A DNA stretch of 64,000 nt from contig DATNIB010000049.1 of the NCBI GenBank assembly GCA_035604685.1, positions 37,060 through 101,059 of the forward strand, given 5' to 3'. The translations under genes and the position numbers were made by a program. The notes beneath the pieces are model-generated. The model saw nothing but the letters and a program-made list of their open reading frames with translations, had not been told where the DNA came from and ran no database searches. The first letter of the stretch is position 1, and each line of letters starts with the position of its first letter. Of this stretch, positions 54,959 through 63,487 are shown piece by piece. The stretch is from DATNIB01 sp035604685. Its GTDB lineage: Bacteria > Actinomycetota > Acidimicrobiia > Acidimicrobiales > RAAP-2.

Positions 54959-54964
54959 TACCCT
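54959..54964 (+). promoter_or_regulatory. -10 element for a probable leaderless mRNA (YjbR-family gene)
   Basis: TACCCT ends exactly 6 bases before GTG 54971. The nearby GGGG may act as a weak ribosome site. Confidence 0.45.
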
Positions 54965-54970
54965 TCGGGG

Positions 54971-55360
54971 GTGGCCACCGGTGACCTTGAGGCGCGGGTG
55001 CGGGCGATCTGCATGGCGCTGCCGGAGGTCACCGAACGGCTCAGCCACGGTGCACCGGGGTTCTTCGCCGGCAAGCAGTTCGTAATGCTGTGGCCCGACG
55101 GTCATCACGATCACCAGTTCCCACACCTGTGGTGTGCCGCACCAGCCGGAGCCCAGGAGGGGCTCATCGCCGCGACGCAGAAGCAGTTCTTCGTACCGCC
55201 GTACGTGGGGTCGCGCGGGTGGCTCGGCGTTCGTCTTGACTCTCGGGTCCGATGGAAGGACGTGGAGGCCGTCTGCGAGGACGCGTACCGCACGGTCGCC
55301 AGCAAGAGGCTGCTCGCCCTGTTGCATGACATTCAGGTGGGGAAGAACGCTCTTCACTAG
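54971..55360 (+). CDS. MmcQ/YjbR-family DNA-binding-like protein
   Basis: A 129-residue protein: ICMALPEVTERLSHGAPGFF, GKQFVMLWPDGHHDHQFPHL, RGWLGVRLDSRVRWKDVEAV match the YjbR (DUF419) fold, whose members bind DNA weakly or have no known role. GTG 54971 is supported by the -10 element; the longer open frame is not conserved-looking. Confidence 0.85.
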   Translation: MATGDLEARVRAICMALPEVTERLSHGAPGFFAGKQFVMLWPDGHHDHQFPHLWCAAPAGAQEGLIAATQKQFFVPPYVGSRGWLGVRLDSRVRWKDVEAVCEDAYRTVASKRLLALLHDIQVGKNALH

Positions 55361-55421
55361 TTGGTCTGGTGGTCGACTCGCCGGCCAGCAACGACGCCGG
55401 CCCAGCGCGGCTCGGACCACC

Positions 55422-55427
55422 TAGCCT
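55422..55427 (+). promoter_or_regulatory. -10 element for a probable leaderless mRNA (ASCH gene)
   Basis: TAGCCT ends exactly 6 bases before GTG 55434, with no Shine-Dalgarno sequence. Confidence 0.5.
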
Positions 55428-55433
55428 CGGCCC

Positions 55434-55739
55434 GTGCAGTTCAGCCGGGAACTCAGGAACGACGTCATCTCGGGGGACATCACGGTGTCCTTCCGACTGT
55501 GGCGTCGCCCGAAGGTCAAGGTCGGCGCTCGATACCCAGTCGGTCCGGTGCAGATCGAGATCGACCTGGTGGCGTTGGTGCCGTTCTCCTCGATCACCCG
55601 GGCCGACATCCGTCGGTCCGGCGAGTCCGACCGCGAGTCGCTCAGGCAGCGAGCTGCCCACGCCGGACCTATCGCCGACGACACACTCGTCTACCGGGTG
55701 GAGTTCCACCTCGTCGACGACGCACGGGGCGAGCACTGA
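55434..55739 (+). CDS. ASCH-domain protein
   Basis: A 101-residue protein: QFSRELRNDVISGDITVSFR, LWRRPKVKVGARYPVGPVQI and EIDLVALVPFSSIT match small actinobacterial ASCH-domain proteins, a PUA-like fold thought to bind RNA. Some relatives hydrolyse modified nucleosides. The precise role is unknown. Confidence 0.78.
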   Translation: MQFSRELRNDVISGDITVSFRLWRRPKVKVGARYPVGPVQIEIDLVALVPFSSITRADIRRSGESDRESLRQRAAHAGPIADDTLVYRVEFHLVDDARGEH

Positions 55740-55792
55740 TCGATCGGACGCAACCGGCCGCGCCCTTCCTCGTGCCGCTCGCTGGATAGGTG

Positions 55793-55808
55793 GGGCGGTC
55801 GGCCGCCC
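55793..55808 (-). terminator. Hairpin after the PAC2 gene
   Basis: GGGCGG-TCGG-CCGCCC is a 6-bp stem with a tetraloop, just past the PAC2 stop (55814-55816) on the minus strand. Confidence 0.4.
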
Positions 55809-55813
55809 GGCCT

Positions 55814-56677
55814 CTACGTCGATCCGCCCTGCTCGCGCAGGAACCGCTCGAGCTCCGCAGCCAGCACGTCCCCCGAGGGGAGATCAGCCAGACTCACGGC
55901 GTCGTCCCCGTCGGATCTCCCCTCCAGCTGGCGGACGTAGTCCGCGATGTCGTCGTCCGCGGCGACCACTTCGCTCACTTCCCGTTCGTACGTCGCGGAC
56001 GCCAGCTGGAGTTGCGAAGTGCTAACCCGGGTCTCGAGCAGGTCGCACACTCGCTCCACGAGGGCCATTGTCGCCTTGGGCGACGGCGTGTTCGGCACGT
56101 AGTGCGGGACCTGGGCCATGAAGGACGCAACGGGAATGTCCACCTTGGCCAGTGCGTCCTGCAGCACCCCCACGATTCCGGTGGGGCCCTCATACCGGGG
56201 GTGGGGCAGGCCGAAGCGATCGGCCAGTCGCGAGTCGACCGTCCAGGCCCGCACGGGTGTTGCCCGCGTGTGGACCACGTCCGTCAACATCGCCCCGAGC
56301 GTGCAGACCGTCTGGACTCCGACCGTGGTGGCGACGGTCGTCACGCAGTCGCAGAACGTGCGCCAGCGCAGATGCGGTTCGATGCCGATCAGAAAGACCA
56401 CGTCGCGAGAGTCCGGGACTGAAGTGGCCAGAAAGCGGTTCTCGGGCCAAACGATCTCGCGAGTGCGTTCGTCGTTGAGTCGCACGTGGGGGCGAAGCGC
56501 CGTGAAGTCGTAGAACTCCTCGGCGCCGAGCGTCGCGAACTGTCGGGCACCCCACTGCTCGGCCAGATAGGTGGCGGCGCCGGACGCGGCTCTTCCCGCG
56601 TCGGTCCAGCCCTCGAACGCGACCACCATGATCGGTTGGCGCAGTGACGGCTCGCTCTGCCACTCCAATGCGTCCAT
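55814..56677 (-). CDS. PAC2-family protein (proteasome assembly chaperone-like)
   Basis: A 287-residue protein: PIMVVAFEGWTDAGRAASGA, IVWPENRFLATSVPDSRDVV, LTDVVHTRATPVRAWTVDSR and YEGPTGIVGVLQDALAKVDI are typical of actinobacterial PAC2 proteins, related to eukaryotic proteasome assembly chaperones and of unknown bacterial role. TACCGT ends 8 bases before ATG 56677. The 214 bases upstream (56678-56891) hold nothing recognisable. Confidence 0.88.
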   Translation of the reverse strand: MDALEWQSEPSLRQPIMVVAFEGWTDAGRAASGAATYLAEQWGARQFATLGAEEFYDFTALRPHVRLNDERTREIVWPENRFLATSVPDSRDVVFLIGIEPHLRWRTFCDCVTTVATTVGVQTVCTLGAMLTDVVHTRATPVRAWTVDSRLADRFGLPHPRYEGPTGIVGVLQDALAKVDIPVASFMAQVPHYVPNTPSPKATMALVERVCDLLETRVSTSQLQLASATYEREVSEVVAADDDIADYVRQLEGRSDGDDAVSLADLPSGDVLAAELERFLREQGGST

Positions 56678-56891
56678 CTAACTGCACGGTAGCGCCCTCT
56701 CTGCCTCTCCGGGCTCACCGGTCTCCTGGAGCGAGCCCTGCCGGTGGGTGGAAGGGCATCCCGGTGCGGAGCTACCGCGCCCACATCGTGCTGCGTGCCA
56801 ACGGCGGTGTCGCCGCGATCGGCTGGACGGCGACGCTCGAGGGTTGGTGGCTCAGCGGACGTCCGCCGATCCATATCGCCTATGACCTCGG

Positions 56892-57380
56892 TCATGCGTC
56901 GAAGGGAGCGACGACGCGTCGGAGCAGGTCGGCGAGGCTGGTTCGCCCGTCGCTGTCGAGCGTTCCGAGGATTGCGTCCTCGCGGGCAACCAGGTCCTTC
57001 AGCGCTTCGTCGACCCGACGCCGGCCGGCAGGCGTGAGCTGCACCCGCACGGAACGAGCGTCCTTCGGATCTGGGCGACGCCGAACCAGACCCCGCTGTT
57101 CAAGGTGGTCGATTCGATTCGTCATCGTGCCCGACGAAACCAGCGTCTGCGCCATGAGCTGCCCCGGCGAGAGTTGATGGGGGGGGTTCGATCGACGCAG
57201 CGCCGCCAGAACGTCGAATGTCCAGATCTCGAGCTCGTGGCGTGCGAGGACGATGGTGCGCTGCCGGTCGAGGTGACGCGCCAGCCGATTGACCCGTGAC
57301 AGCACCTCGAGCGGGGAGACGTCGACATCTGGGAGCGCCTGGCGCCACCCTGCGACGAGGCGATCGACTTCGTCCTCCAC
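56892..57380 (-). CDS. MarR-family transcriptional regulator
   Basis: A 162-residue winged-helix regulator. FDVLAALRRSNPPHQLSPGQ, LVSSGTMTNRIDHLEQRGLV and RRPDPKDARSVRVQLTPAGR are the recognition helix and wing. GGAGG 8 bases before GTG 57380 fixes this start; the upstream TTG/ATG codons (57413, 57410) lie inside an operator-like palindrome. It diverges from the second aconitase and is the obvious candidate to bind the two palindromes between them. Confidence 0.92.
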   Translation of the reverse strand: MEDEVDRLVAGWRQALPDVDVSPLEVLSRVNRLARHLDRQRTIVLARHELEIWTFDVLAALRRSNPPHQLSPGQLMAQTLVSSGTMTNRIDHLEQRGLVRRRPDPKDARSVRVQLTPAGRRRVDEALKDLVAREDAILGTLDSDGRTSLADLLRRVVAPFDA

Positions 57381-57401
57381 GGGCCAACCTCCGAGAGAAC
57401 T

Positions 57402-57417
57402 TCTTGACATCAAAAGA
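57402..57417. promoter_or_regulatory. MarR operator candidate 1
   Basis: TCTTGACATCAAAAGA is an imperfect palindrome centred on TTGA-CA-TCAA. It overlaps the -35 of the aconitase promoter and, on the other strand, a possible -10 (TATCTT) for marR. Confidence 0.6.
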
Positions 57418-57433
57418 TACTGGGAGATATTCT
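57404..57433 (+). promoter_or_regulatory. Near-consensus promoter for the second aconitase
   Basis: TTGACA (57404-57409), 18 bases, then TATTCT (57428-57433). Transcription would begin near 57440, inside palindrome 2. Confidence 0.6.
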
Positions 57434-57446
57434 CTTGATATCAAGA
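57433..57446. promoter_or_regulatory. MarR operator candidate 2
   Basis: TCTTGATATCAAGA is a perfect 14-bp palindrome sharing the TTGA-N2-TCAA core with candidate 1. The two centres are 31 bp apart, about three helical turns, so two dimers could bind the same face. Confidence 0.68.
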
Positions 57447-57509
57447 TATCACTCGGGTCGGCGCCGTGCTCGGCACCTCCCCGAGGCGCTCACCATTGAG
57501 GAGGCCACC

Positions 57510-59783
57510 ATGGTCGAGGCAGCGTCCACGCCCATCTCGTTGGTGGAGGCCGTGTACGACCGATTGCCGAGTCGGACGTCGTTCGCGCGGTCGCGGCTCG
57601 GCCGACCGCTCACCTACGCCGAGAAGGTGCTGGTCAACCACCTGCGTCACCCGGACGGCCTCGATGTGCACCAACGGCCCTACGCGGACTTCGATCCCGA
57701 CAGGGTGGCGTTGCAGGACGCGCTCGCGCAGATCGTGGCCCTGCAGTTCATGACCGCCGGCCTCGATACCGTCGTGCTGCCCACGACCGTCCACTGCGAT
57801 CACCTGATCCAGGCGAAGGTCGAGGCGGGGGTGGATCTGCGGCGCGGACTCGATGTGAACCGCGAGGTCTACGACTTCCTCAGGTCGGTCTGCGCGACGT
57901 TCGGGATCGGGTTCTGGGAGCCGGGCTCGGGGATCATCCATCAGGTCCTCCTCGAGAACTACGCCTTCCCCGGCGGCATGATGATCGGCACGGACAGTCA
58001 CACACCCAATGCCGGTGGCCTGGGGATGGTGGCCATCGGCGTCGGCGGCGGGGACGCCATCGACGCGATGACGGGTCTGGCATTCAACGTCCGCTGGCCC
58101 AAGCTCATCGGCGTGCACCTGACCGGCTCACTGTCGGGTTGGTCCTCCCCGAAGGACGTGATCCTGGAGGTCGCGCGGGTACTCACCGTGAGCGGCGGCA
58201 CGGGGTCCATCGTCGAGTACTTCGGGCCGGGGGCCGACACCCTCAGCGCAACGGGCAAGGCGACCATCTGCAACATGGGGGCCGAGCTCGGAGCCACCAC
58301 CTCACTCTTCCCCTACGACGTGAACATGGCCGCATACCTGAGAGCCACCCGTCGCGGAGAATTGGCCGATGCCGCCGAGGGGGTCGCAGACGACCTGCGG
58401 GCCGATCCCGAAGTGGCGCCCGATCCAGGCCGGTTCTTCAGTCAAGTACTCGAGATCGACCTCTCCTCACTCCGGCCGCTGGTGAACGGTCCGGACTCGC
58501 CCGATCTCGCCCATCCGGTCGACGGGGTCGGCGCGTGGGCCCGATCGAACGCCGTGCCCTGCGAGATCTCCGCCGCCCTGGTCGGCTCGTGCACGAACTC
58601 CTCGTATGAGGACATCACCCGGGCGGCCTCGATCGCTCGGCAGGCAACGGCCCATGGCCTGCGAGCCAAGACCAAACTCTTCATCTCACCGGGTTCCGAG
58701 CAGGTGCGGGCGACCTTGGCCCGGGACGGGCTGCTGGCCGATCTCGAGGCCATCGGCGGCACCGTGTTGGCCAATGCGTGCGGACCGTGCATCGGCCAAT
58801 GGGACCGCGCCGATCTCCCACCCGGCTCGCCGAACACGATCATCAACAGCTTCAACCGCAACTTTCCGAGACGCAACGATGGCAACGTCGACACGAAAGC
58901 GTTCCTCGCGTCCCCCGAGCTGGTGATCGCCTACGCCCTCTCGGGAACGCTCGACTTCAATCCGCTCACCGACCCGCTGACGTCGGACACGGGAGAGGCG
59001 TTTCGATTGGAGGCCCCGGTGGGCATGGATTTGCCCCGCGACGGCTTTGATCCGGGCGAACGGGCGTTCCTCCCCCCGCCCGTCGACCGGGCAGGTCTCA
59101 GCGTATCCATCTCACCGGCGTCAGATCGCTTGCAATTGTTGGCCCCGTTCCCCGCGTGGGGTGGCACGGACTACCTCGAACTCCCCGTCTTGCTGAAGGC
59201 CGCCGGCAAGTGCACGACGGACCACATCTCGGCCGCCGGTCCCTGGCTCAAGTACCGGGGGCACCTCGAGAACATTTCGGGCAACCTGTTCCTCGGCGTG
59301 ACCAACGCCTTCACCGGTCAAATCGGCCAGGGGAAGGACCCACTGGACGGGCAGCCTCTGGCCTTCCCCGAGATTGCCCGCCGTCTCTCCGGAGCCGGCC
59401 TGCACTGGTGCGCCGTCGGCGATGAGAACTATGGCGAGGGCTCATCACGGGAGCACGCGGCGATGGAACCCCGTTACCGGGGGGCAGTCGCCATTCTCGC
59501 CCGATCCTTCGCCCGCATCCACGAGACGAACCTCAAGAAGCAGGGGGTCCTGCCGCTCACGTTCGCCGATCCCTCCACCTACGACTCGATCGGTGAGGAC
59601 GACCGGATCTCGCTGCTCGAGCTCGCATCGTTGTCGCCCGACATGCCCGTCCGGTGCCGGTTGCACAAGCCCGACGGCACCGCCACTGAGTTTGCGTGCT
59701 TGCATACGTTCAGCACCGAGCAGATCGAATGGTTCAGGGCGGGCAGCGCGCTGAACCTCATCCGCCAACAACGCGCCGCCTGA
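57510..59783 (+). CDS. Aconitate hydratase, mitochondrial (Aco2) type
   Basis: A 757-residue aconitase closely resembling the mitochondrial enzyme. Cluster ligands are C361 in LVGSCTNSSYEDI and C424/C427 in NACGPCIGQWDR, close to positions 358, 421 and 424 of the mammalian protein. The swivel domain contains GKCTTDHISAAGPWLKYRGH, WCAVGDENYGEGSSREHAAM, RSFARIHETNLKKQGVLPLT and IEWFRAGSALNLIRQQ. GAGGAGG (57499-57505) supports ATG 57510. It is distinct from the IRP1-type AcnA at 1080. The MarR operators suggest conditional expression. Confidence 0.93.
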   Translation: MVEAASTPISLVEAVYDRLPSRTSFARSRLGRPLTYAEKVLVNHLRHPDGLDVHQRPYADFDPDRVALQDALAQIVALQFMTAGLDTVVLPTTVHCDHLIQAKVEAGVDLRRGLDVNREVYDFLRSVCATFGIGFWEPGSGIIHQVLLENYAFPGGMMIGTDSHTPNAGGLGMVAIGVGGGDAIDAMTGLAFNVRWPKLIGVHLTGSLSGWSSPKDVILEVARVLTVSGGTGSIVEYFGPGADTLSATGKATICNMGAELGATTSLFPYDVNMAAYLRATRRGELADAAEGVADDLRADPEVAPDPGRFFSQVLEIDLSSLRPLVNGPDSPDLAHPVDGVGAWARSNAVPCEISAALVGSCTNSSYEDITRAASIARQATAHGLRAKTKLFISPGSEQVRATLARDGLLADLEAIGGTVLANACGPCIGQWDRADLPPGSPNTIINSFNRNFPRRNDGNVDTKAFLASPELVIAYALSGTLDFNPLTDPLTSDTGEAFRLEAPVGMDLPRDGFDPGERAFLPPPVDRAGLSVSISPASDRLQLLAPFPAWGGTDYLELPVLLKAAGKCTTDHISAAGPWLKYRGHLENISGNLFLGVTNAFTGQIGQGKDPLDGQPLAFPEIARRLSGAGLHWCAVGDENYGEGSSREHAAMEPRYRGAVAILARSFARIHETNLKKQGVLPLTFADPSTYDSIGEDDRISLLELASLSPDMPVRCRLHKPDGTATEFACLHTFSTEQIEWFRAGSALNLIRQQRAA

Positions 59784-59860
59784 CGCGACCAGCCGGCGGC
59801 CGGCCGCGCCGACTCGGTCGTCGACCATCGAGCTGGCCGTCCAGACGCAGCGGCCCTCCT

Positions 59861-60637
59861 CTAGCGACCCTTCCAGTTCGGTTGCCTGTTCTCCCGGAAC
59901 GCGCTCGCTCCCTCTGCCGCGTCCTCCGTCGCGGACGCCACCCTCCGCATGGTCTCACCGAAGCGGATCGCCTCGAGCATCGGCAAGGCCTGCGATCGAA
60001 CGGCAACCTCCTTCACCGCTCGCGCGGCCAGGGGTGCTGCACTCACCAGCCGGTTCGCCAGGTGCTGCGCCTCCTCGAGCAGGCGGTCGTGATCAACCAC
60101 CCAACCAACGAGTCCGATTTCGAGTGCCCGCTGGGCAGTTATCCGCTCGCCCGTGAGCAGCAGCTCCATCGCGTACTGCCAGTTGATTCGCTGGGGGAGC
60201 CGTATGGCCCCGACGATCGTTGGAACCCCAATGCGCACCTCTGGGAAACCAAATTCGGCGCGATCGCTCGCAATCACGAAATCGCACCATGTGACAAGCG
60301 TGAGCCCATACCCCAAGCAGAAGCCGTTCACCGCAGCGATGACCGGCTTGAAGATCTCCCAGCCACTCTCGAAGGAGTTCGCAGTCGGTTTCTCCCAGAA
60401 CGTGCCGGAAAACTCTCCGGTTGCTCCGCCCCCGCCGCGCAGATCGGCGCCCACACAGAAAGCCCGACCGGCACCGGTCACGATCGCGACCCAGGCGTCC
60501 TCTTCGTCCCGAAAGCGGGCGAAAGCCGAGTTCAGATCACGCCTTACCTCGGCGTTGATCGCGTTGAGAGCCTGGGGCCGGTTATAGGTGATGGTTGCCA
60601 CATGACCATCGAGCTCGTAGAGGACAGATTCAGCCAT
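59861..60637 (-). CDS. Enoyl-CoA hydratase/isomerase family protein
   Basis: A 258-residue crotonase. Oxyanion-hole segments are AFCVGADLRGGGG and NGFCLGYGLTLVTWCDFVIA; ASDRAEFGFPEVRIGVPTIV holds a catalytic-type Glu. The C-terminal FRENRQPNWKGR is typical. The second Glu position and substrate cannot be assigned, so hydratase, isomerase or another crotonase reaction are possible. It converges on the aconitase gene; GCGGCCGGCCGC (59796-59807) between them is a self-complementary stretch. Confidence 0.9.
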   Translation of the reverse strand: MAESVLYELDGHVATITYNRPQALNAINAEVRRDLNSAFARFRDEEDAWVAIVTGAGRAFCVGADLRGGGGATGEFSGTFWEKPTANSFESGWEIFKPVIAAVNGFCLGYGLTLVTWCDFVIASDRAEFGFPEVRIGVPTIVGAIRLPQRINWQYAMELLLTGERITAQRALEIGLVGWVVDHDRLLEEAQHLANRLVSAAPLAARAVKEVAVRSQALPMLEAIRFGETMRRVASATEDAAEGASAFRENRQPNWKGR

Positions 60638-60678
60638 AGCCAGAGCATGCCACCGGTTCGCATCACGCGGAACCGGCT

Positions 60679-61437
60679 CTACTCGTCGATGATCGCCGGG
60701 AGCGCTCGGCTGATTGGGTCGCGGACGACGGCTTCCGCGATGTGGTCATATGGGGTCCGCTCAGCGTTCACGATCACCACCGCAGCCTCATGGTCGGAGG
60801 CCAGCGGAACCAGACCAGCTGCCGGATACACAGCCAAGGTGGTCCCGACGGCGAGCAACACGTCGCAGCGACGGGCCGCCTGTTGAGCCCGGACAAGATC
60901 GGTCGCCACCAGCGACTGGCCGAAGCTGATGACGGCGGATTTCAGGATCCCGCCACATCCCAAGCACGGCGGGTCCTCCTCGCCACTGAGCACCCGCTCC
61001 AATGTCGGCCCCGCGGGCCCTCGGTCGCCGCATGCCATGCAGACGACCTGGCGCATCGTGCCGTGGATCTCGACCACCTTGACGGGGTGGTTGCCGGCCA
61101 TCTGGTGCAGGCCGTCGATGTTCTGGGTGACCAGGGTGTCGAGCTTCCCCTGGCGCTCGAGCGTGACCAGGGCGTCGTGTCCTGGGTTGGGGCGGGCCGC
61201 CCAGGTGGGCGAATTCAGGCGATTGCGCCAGGCCCGTCGGCGCACCTCTTCGTCCTCCAGGTACGCATCGAGCGTCGCCAGCCGCTCCGCTTCCGGGTTC
61301 TTTGTCCAGACACCCTCCGGACCCCTGAAGTCGGGAATGCCCGAGTCGGTGGAAATCCCCGCGCCCGTCAGCACCACCACGCGCCGGGCATCTCGGATGA
61401 GTCGCCGGGCCACCTCGACCGGGTCGGCAGTCGGCAC
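60679..61437 (-). CDS. Sir2-family NAD-dependent deacylase
   Basis: A 252-residue sirtuin: VVLTGAGISTDSGIPDFRGP, TQNIDGLHQMAGNHPVKVVE, catalytic His in EIHGTMRQVVCMACG, zinc cysteines CMAC and CLGC, and LLAVGTTLAVYPAAGLVP. It removes acyl groups from lysines and could regulate acetyl-CoA-linked enzymes such as the nearby acyl-CoA synthetase, by family knowledge only. TAGCCT (61447-61452, minus strand) ends 6 bases before TTG 61440 and 9 before GTG 61437; the GTG is preferred. Confidence 0.92.
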   Translation of the reverse strand: MPTADPVEVARRLIRDARRVVVLTGAGISTDSGIPDFRGPEGVWTKNPEAERLATLDAYLEDEEVRRRAWRNRLNSPTWAARPNPGHDALVTLERQGKLDTLVTQNIDGLHQMAGNHPVKVVEIHGTMRQVVCMACGDRGPAGPTLERVLSGEEDPPCLGCGGILKSAVISFGQSLVATDLVRAQQAARRCDVLLAVGTTLAVYPAAGLVPLASDHEAAVVIVNAERTPYDHIAEAVVRDPISRALPAIIDE

Positions 61438-61598
61438 CAAAACCGCAGGCTACCGGCGACCCTGCTCTTGAACACGGCATCTACGCCGTCGAGCCCGCAC
61501 GGTAGAACGCCGCGTTCGGATGGCCTTGCCTCGCCATCCCGAGATCCTTCCATGGCGGGCGTTCGGTCTTTGGCCCTGGACCGTCGTTTGGTCCTCGA

Positions 61599-62105
61599 TC
61601 AGGTTGCCCGCAGCCGGGTCGCACTCTGCCCGTCACCGATGCTGGAATCGAGCCCCCGCTGAGCCAGAGCTGCCTCGAGGTACTGGTCGAGCCACAGAGC
61701 TTGAGTCTGCGCAACGGTGGCGAACTTGATGTGCCTCATCTGCGCTCCGGTACCTTCCATGACACCCTCTGGGTCGGGCAGCCCGCTACCGCGTTGGAAG
61801 CCGAGGTTGGCGTGGTCGGAGAAACCGGCGATGTAGCAGAAGGCCTTCCCGACCTTGTCGTCAGGTCCGAACTGCAGCGACACCGTGTATCCGACGTCGG
61901 TGATGATCTCGGCGGCGCTCGGCGCGACGGCGAGGACCCGCTCGCGCAGACCGAGGATGATTTCTTGAACTTGGTCGGTGAACCGGTCCAGAAGGCCATC
62001 TGCATGTTCGGGCAGGGGTCGGGCCACCGCTACTTGGGCTGGTCTCGAGGACCGGGGAGACCTGGTCCGGTTGGTGCCGGTTCCACCGCGAGGGCCGGCA
62101 GTCAC
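61599..62105 (-). CDS. DUF1801-like (YdhG) protein
   Basis: A 168-residue protein with AEIITDVGYTVSLQFGPDDK, VGKAFCYIAGFSDHANLGFQ and a final region that match the DUF1801/YdhG fold, small proteins often coupled to stress or quorum functions but without known activity. GTG 62105 overlaps the VOC stop as GTGA, so it is expressed with the VOC gene. Its first 30 residues are basic and disordered. Confidence 0.75.
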   Translation of the reverse strand: MTAGPRGGTGTNRTRSPRSSRPAQVAVARPLPEHADGLLDRFTDQVQEIILGLRERVLAVAPSAAEIITDVGYTVSLQFGPDDKVGKAFCYIAGFSDHANLGFQRGSGLPDPEGVMEGTGAQMRHIKFATVAQTQALWLDQYLEAALAQRGLDSSIGDGQSATRLRAT

Positions 62106-62476
62106 TGGGCCTCCGTGTCATAGCGCATGACTCCCAGCGCGTTGCCGTCCGGGTCCTGGAACCACACCAGATCGCCCACGCCGGCGATGCGGGTCTTTTC
62201 CATCAAGATGACGCCACCGTTGGCGACGACGGCCCGGGCCACCTCGTCTATGTCATCGACGGCGAAGGTCCCCTCGAGACCGACCATCCGTTGCCCTTCC
62301 ACTAACTCCCGGCGCCGCTGCAGCGCACCTTGGACACCCCCTGCGCCCGTCGTGACTCGGTAAAACTCGGGTGGCCCCCAAGCCTCGAACTGCCACCCGA
62401 GTACTGCCCCGTAGAACCGTCTGGCGGTCTCGACGTCGTCCGCGTTGATGGAGAAATGCTGGAGGTTTGCTCCCAC
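62102..62476 (-). CDS. VOC-superfamily protein
   Basis: A 124-residue VOC protein: LQHFSINADDVETARRFYGA, VLGWQFEAWGPPEFYRV, GLEGTFAVDDIDEVARAVVA and VWFQDPDGNALGVMRYD. The two metal-site histidines expected of enzymes are only partly present (H8 in LQHFSI), so it may bind rather than transform its ligand. The start GTG 62476 is chosen at the conserved N-terminus; the longer frame upstream runs into the AraC region. It is divergent from araC. Confidence 0.85.
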   Translation of the reverse strand: MGANLQHFSINADDVETARRFYGAVLGWQFEAWGPPEFYRVTTGAGGVQGALQRRRELVEGQRMVGLEGTFAVDDIDEVARAVVANGGVILMEKTRIAGVGDLVWFQDPDGNALGVMRYDTEAQ

Positions 62477-62540
62477 GATCGGTATCGTGGCCGATATCGG
62501 TACTGGCGTGCCTTCTATATTTTGACAAAAGATATCGAGA

Positions 62541-63347
62541 ATGCGACATCCCGTCGATACCCTCGTAGTCCGTGGCAACGCGGTGACCCACCCGGTCGGA
62601 AGCACCATCGCCCCGTTCTCCCCACCCGGTTGGGACCAGCTGATACACGCCATCTCGGGGGTGATGAGTGTCGAGACTCAACTCGGGATCTGGGTTGTCC
62701 CCCCAAACCGAGCGCTGTGGGTGCCCGACGGCCAAAGCATCCGGATCCAGATGCACGGCCGGGTCGCCATTCGATCGCTCTACTTCCAGGCGCAACTGCA
62801 CGCCACACCCGCAGAGCTGAAGGTGGTGAACGTCTCGCCGTTGCTTCGCGAGCTCGTCGTCGAAGCCATACGTCGCGGCCCGCTCGATCGGCGCGGCGCG
62901 AGCGACGGCCACCTAATCGACCTCATCCTCGACCAGCTCGACGAGCTTCCCCAAGCGCCGCTGCAACTCCCGCAACCTCGGGACACCCGAGCTCGGGCTC
63001 TCGCCGACCTCCTCGCCGAGTCACCCACAGCGAGCATCGCCCAGCTCGCCCCGAGCGTCGGGGCGAGCCGCCGTACGCTCGAACGGCTGTTCCTCGCGGA
63101 CACCGGAATGCCGATCGCCCGGTGGCGTCGCCAGCTCCGGCTGCTACAGGCGCTCCGGCTCCTGGGTGCCGGTCACGCCGTCACCGAGGTGGCCCACCGA
63201 GTCGGCTACTCGACGCCGAGCGCCTTCAGCGCAATGTTTCGAGCCGAACTAGGCCAAACCCCCGCGCGCTACTACTACGCACCAACCGCGCCAATCGCGG
63301 AACCAGGTCCGACAGGTCTCAATCCTGGTGCGGGGGTGCCGTTCTGA
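62541..63347 (+). CDS. AraC-family transcriptional regulator
   Basis: A 268-residue regulator with an N-terminal cupin-like sensor domain (LGIWVVPPNRALWVPDGQSI) and a C-terminal double helix-turn-helix: SIAQLAPSVGASRRTLERLF, then AVTEVAHRVGYSTPSAFSAM and FRAELGQTPARYYY. It likely controls the divergent VOC-DUF1801 operon. The 64-base gap contains CGATCGGTATCG and CCGATATCGG, possible half-sites. Confidence 0.92.
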   Translation: MRHPVDTLVVRGNAVTHPVGSTIAPFSPPGWDQLIHAISGVMSVETQLGIWVVPPNRALWVPDGQSIRIQMHGRVAIRSLYFQAQLHATPAELKVVNVSPLLRELVVEAIRRGPLDRRGASDGHLIDLILDQLDELPQAPLQLPQPRDTRARALADLLAESPTASIAQLAPSVGASRRTLERLFLADTGMPIARWRRQLRLLQALRLLGAGHAVTEVAHRVGYSTPSAFSAMFRAELGQTPARYYYAPTAPIAEPGPTGLNPGAGVPF

Positions 63348-63367
63348 TGTCGCAACTCTTGCGATAT
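63347..63367 (+). terminator. Hairpin just after araC
   Basis: ATGTCGCAA-CTC-TTGCGATAT forms a 9-bp stem with one G-U pair and a 3-base loop, starting at the last base of the araC stop. There is no U-tract. Confidence 0.5.
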
Positions 63368-63487
63368 GCACCTCTATGCCGCTGGCTCTGTGCGCCGCCG
63401 AAGCGGAGTGATAGGAAGGAGCGTCACGGGTCGGCGGGACATGTCGCAAAGCTCCTTGAGTTCCAGCCCGTCCAGCTTCTGGCGGCA

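Noticed and set aside
56678..56891. Possible short gene upstream of PAC2 (frame around 56764)
   Set aside because: A short open stretch without recognisable motif that runs on antisense into marR.
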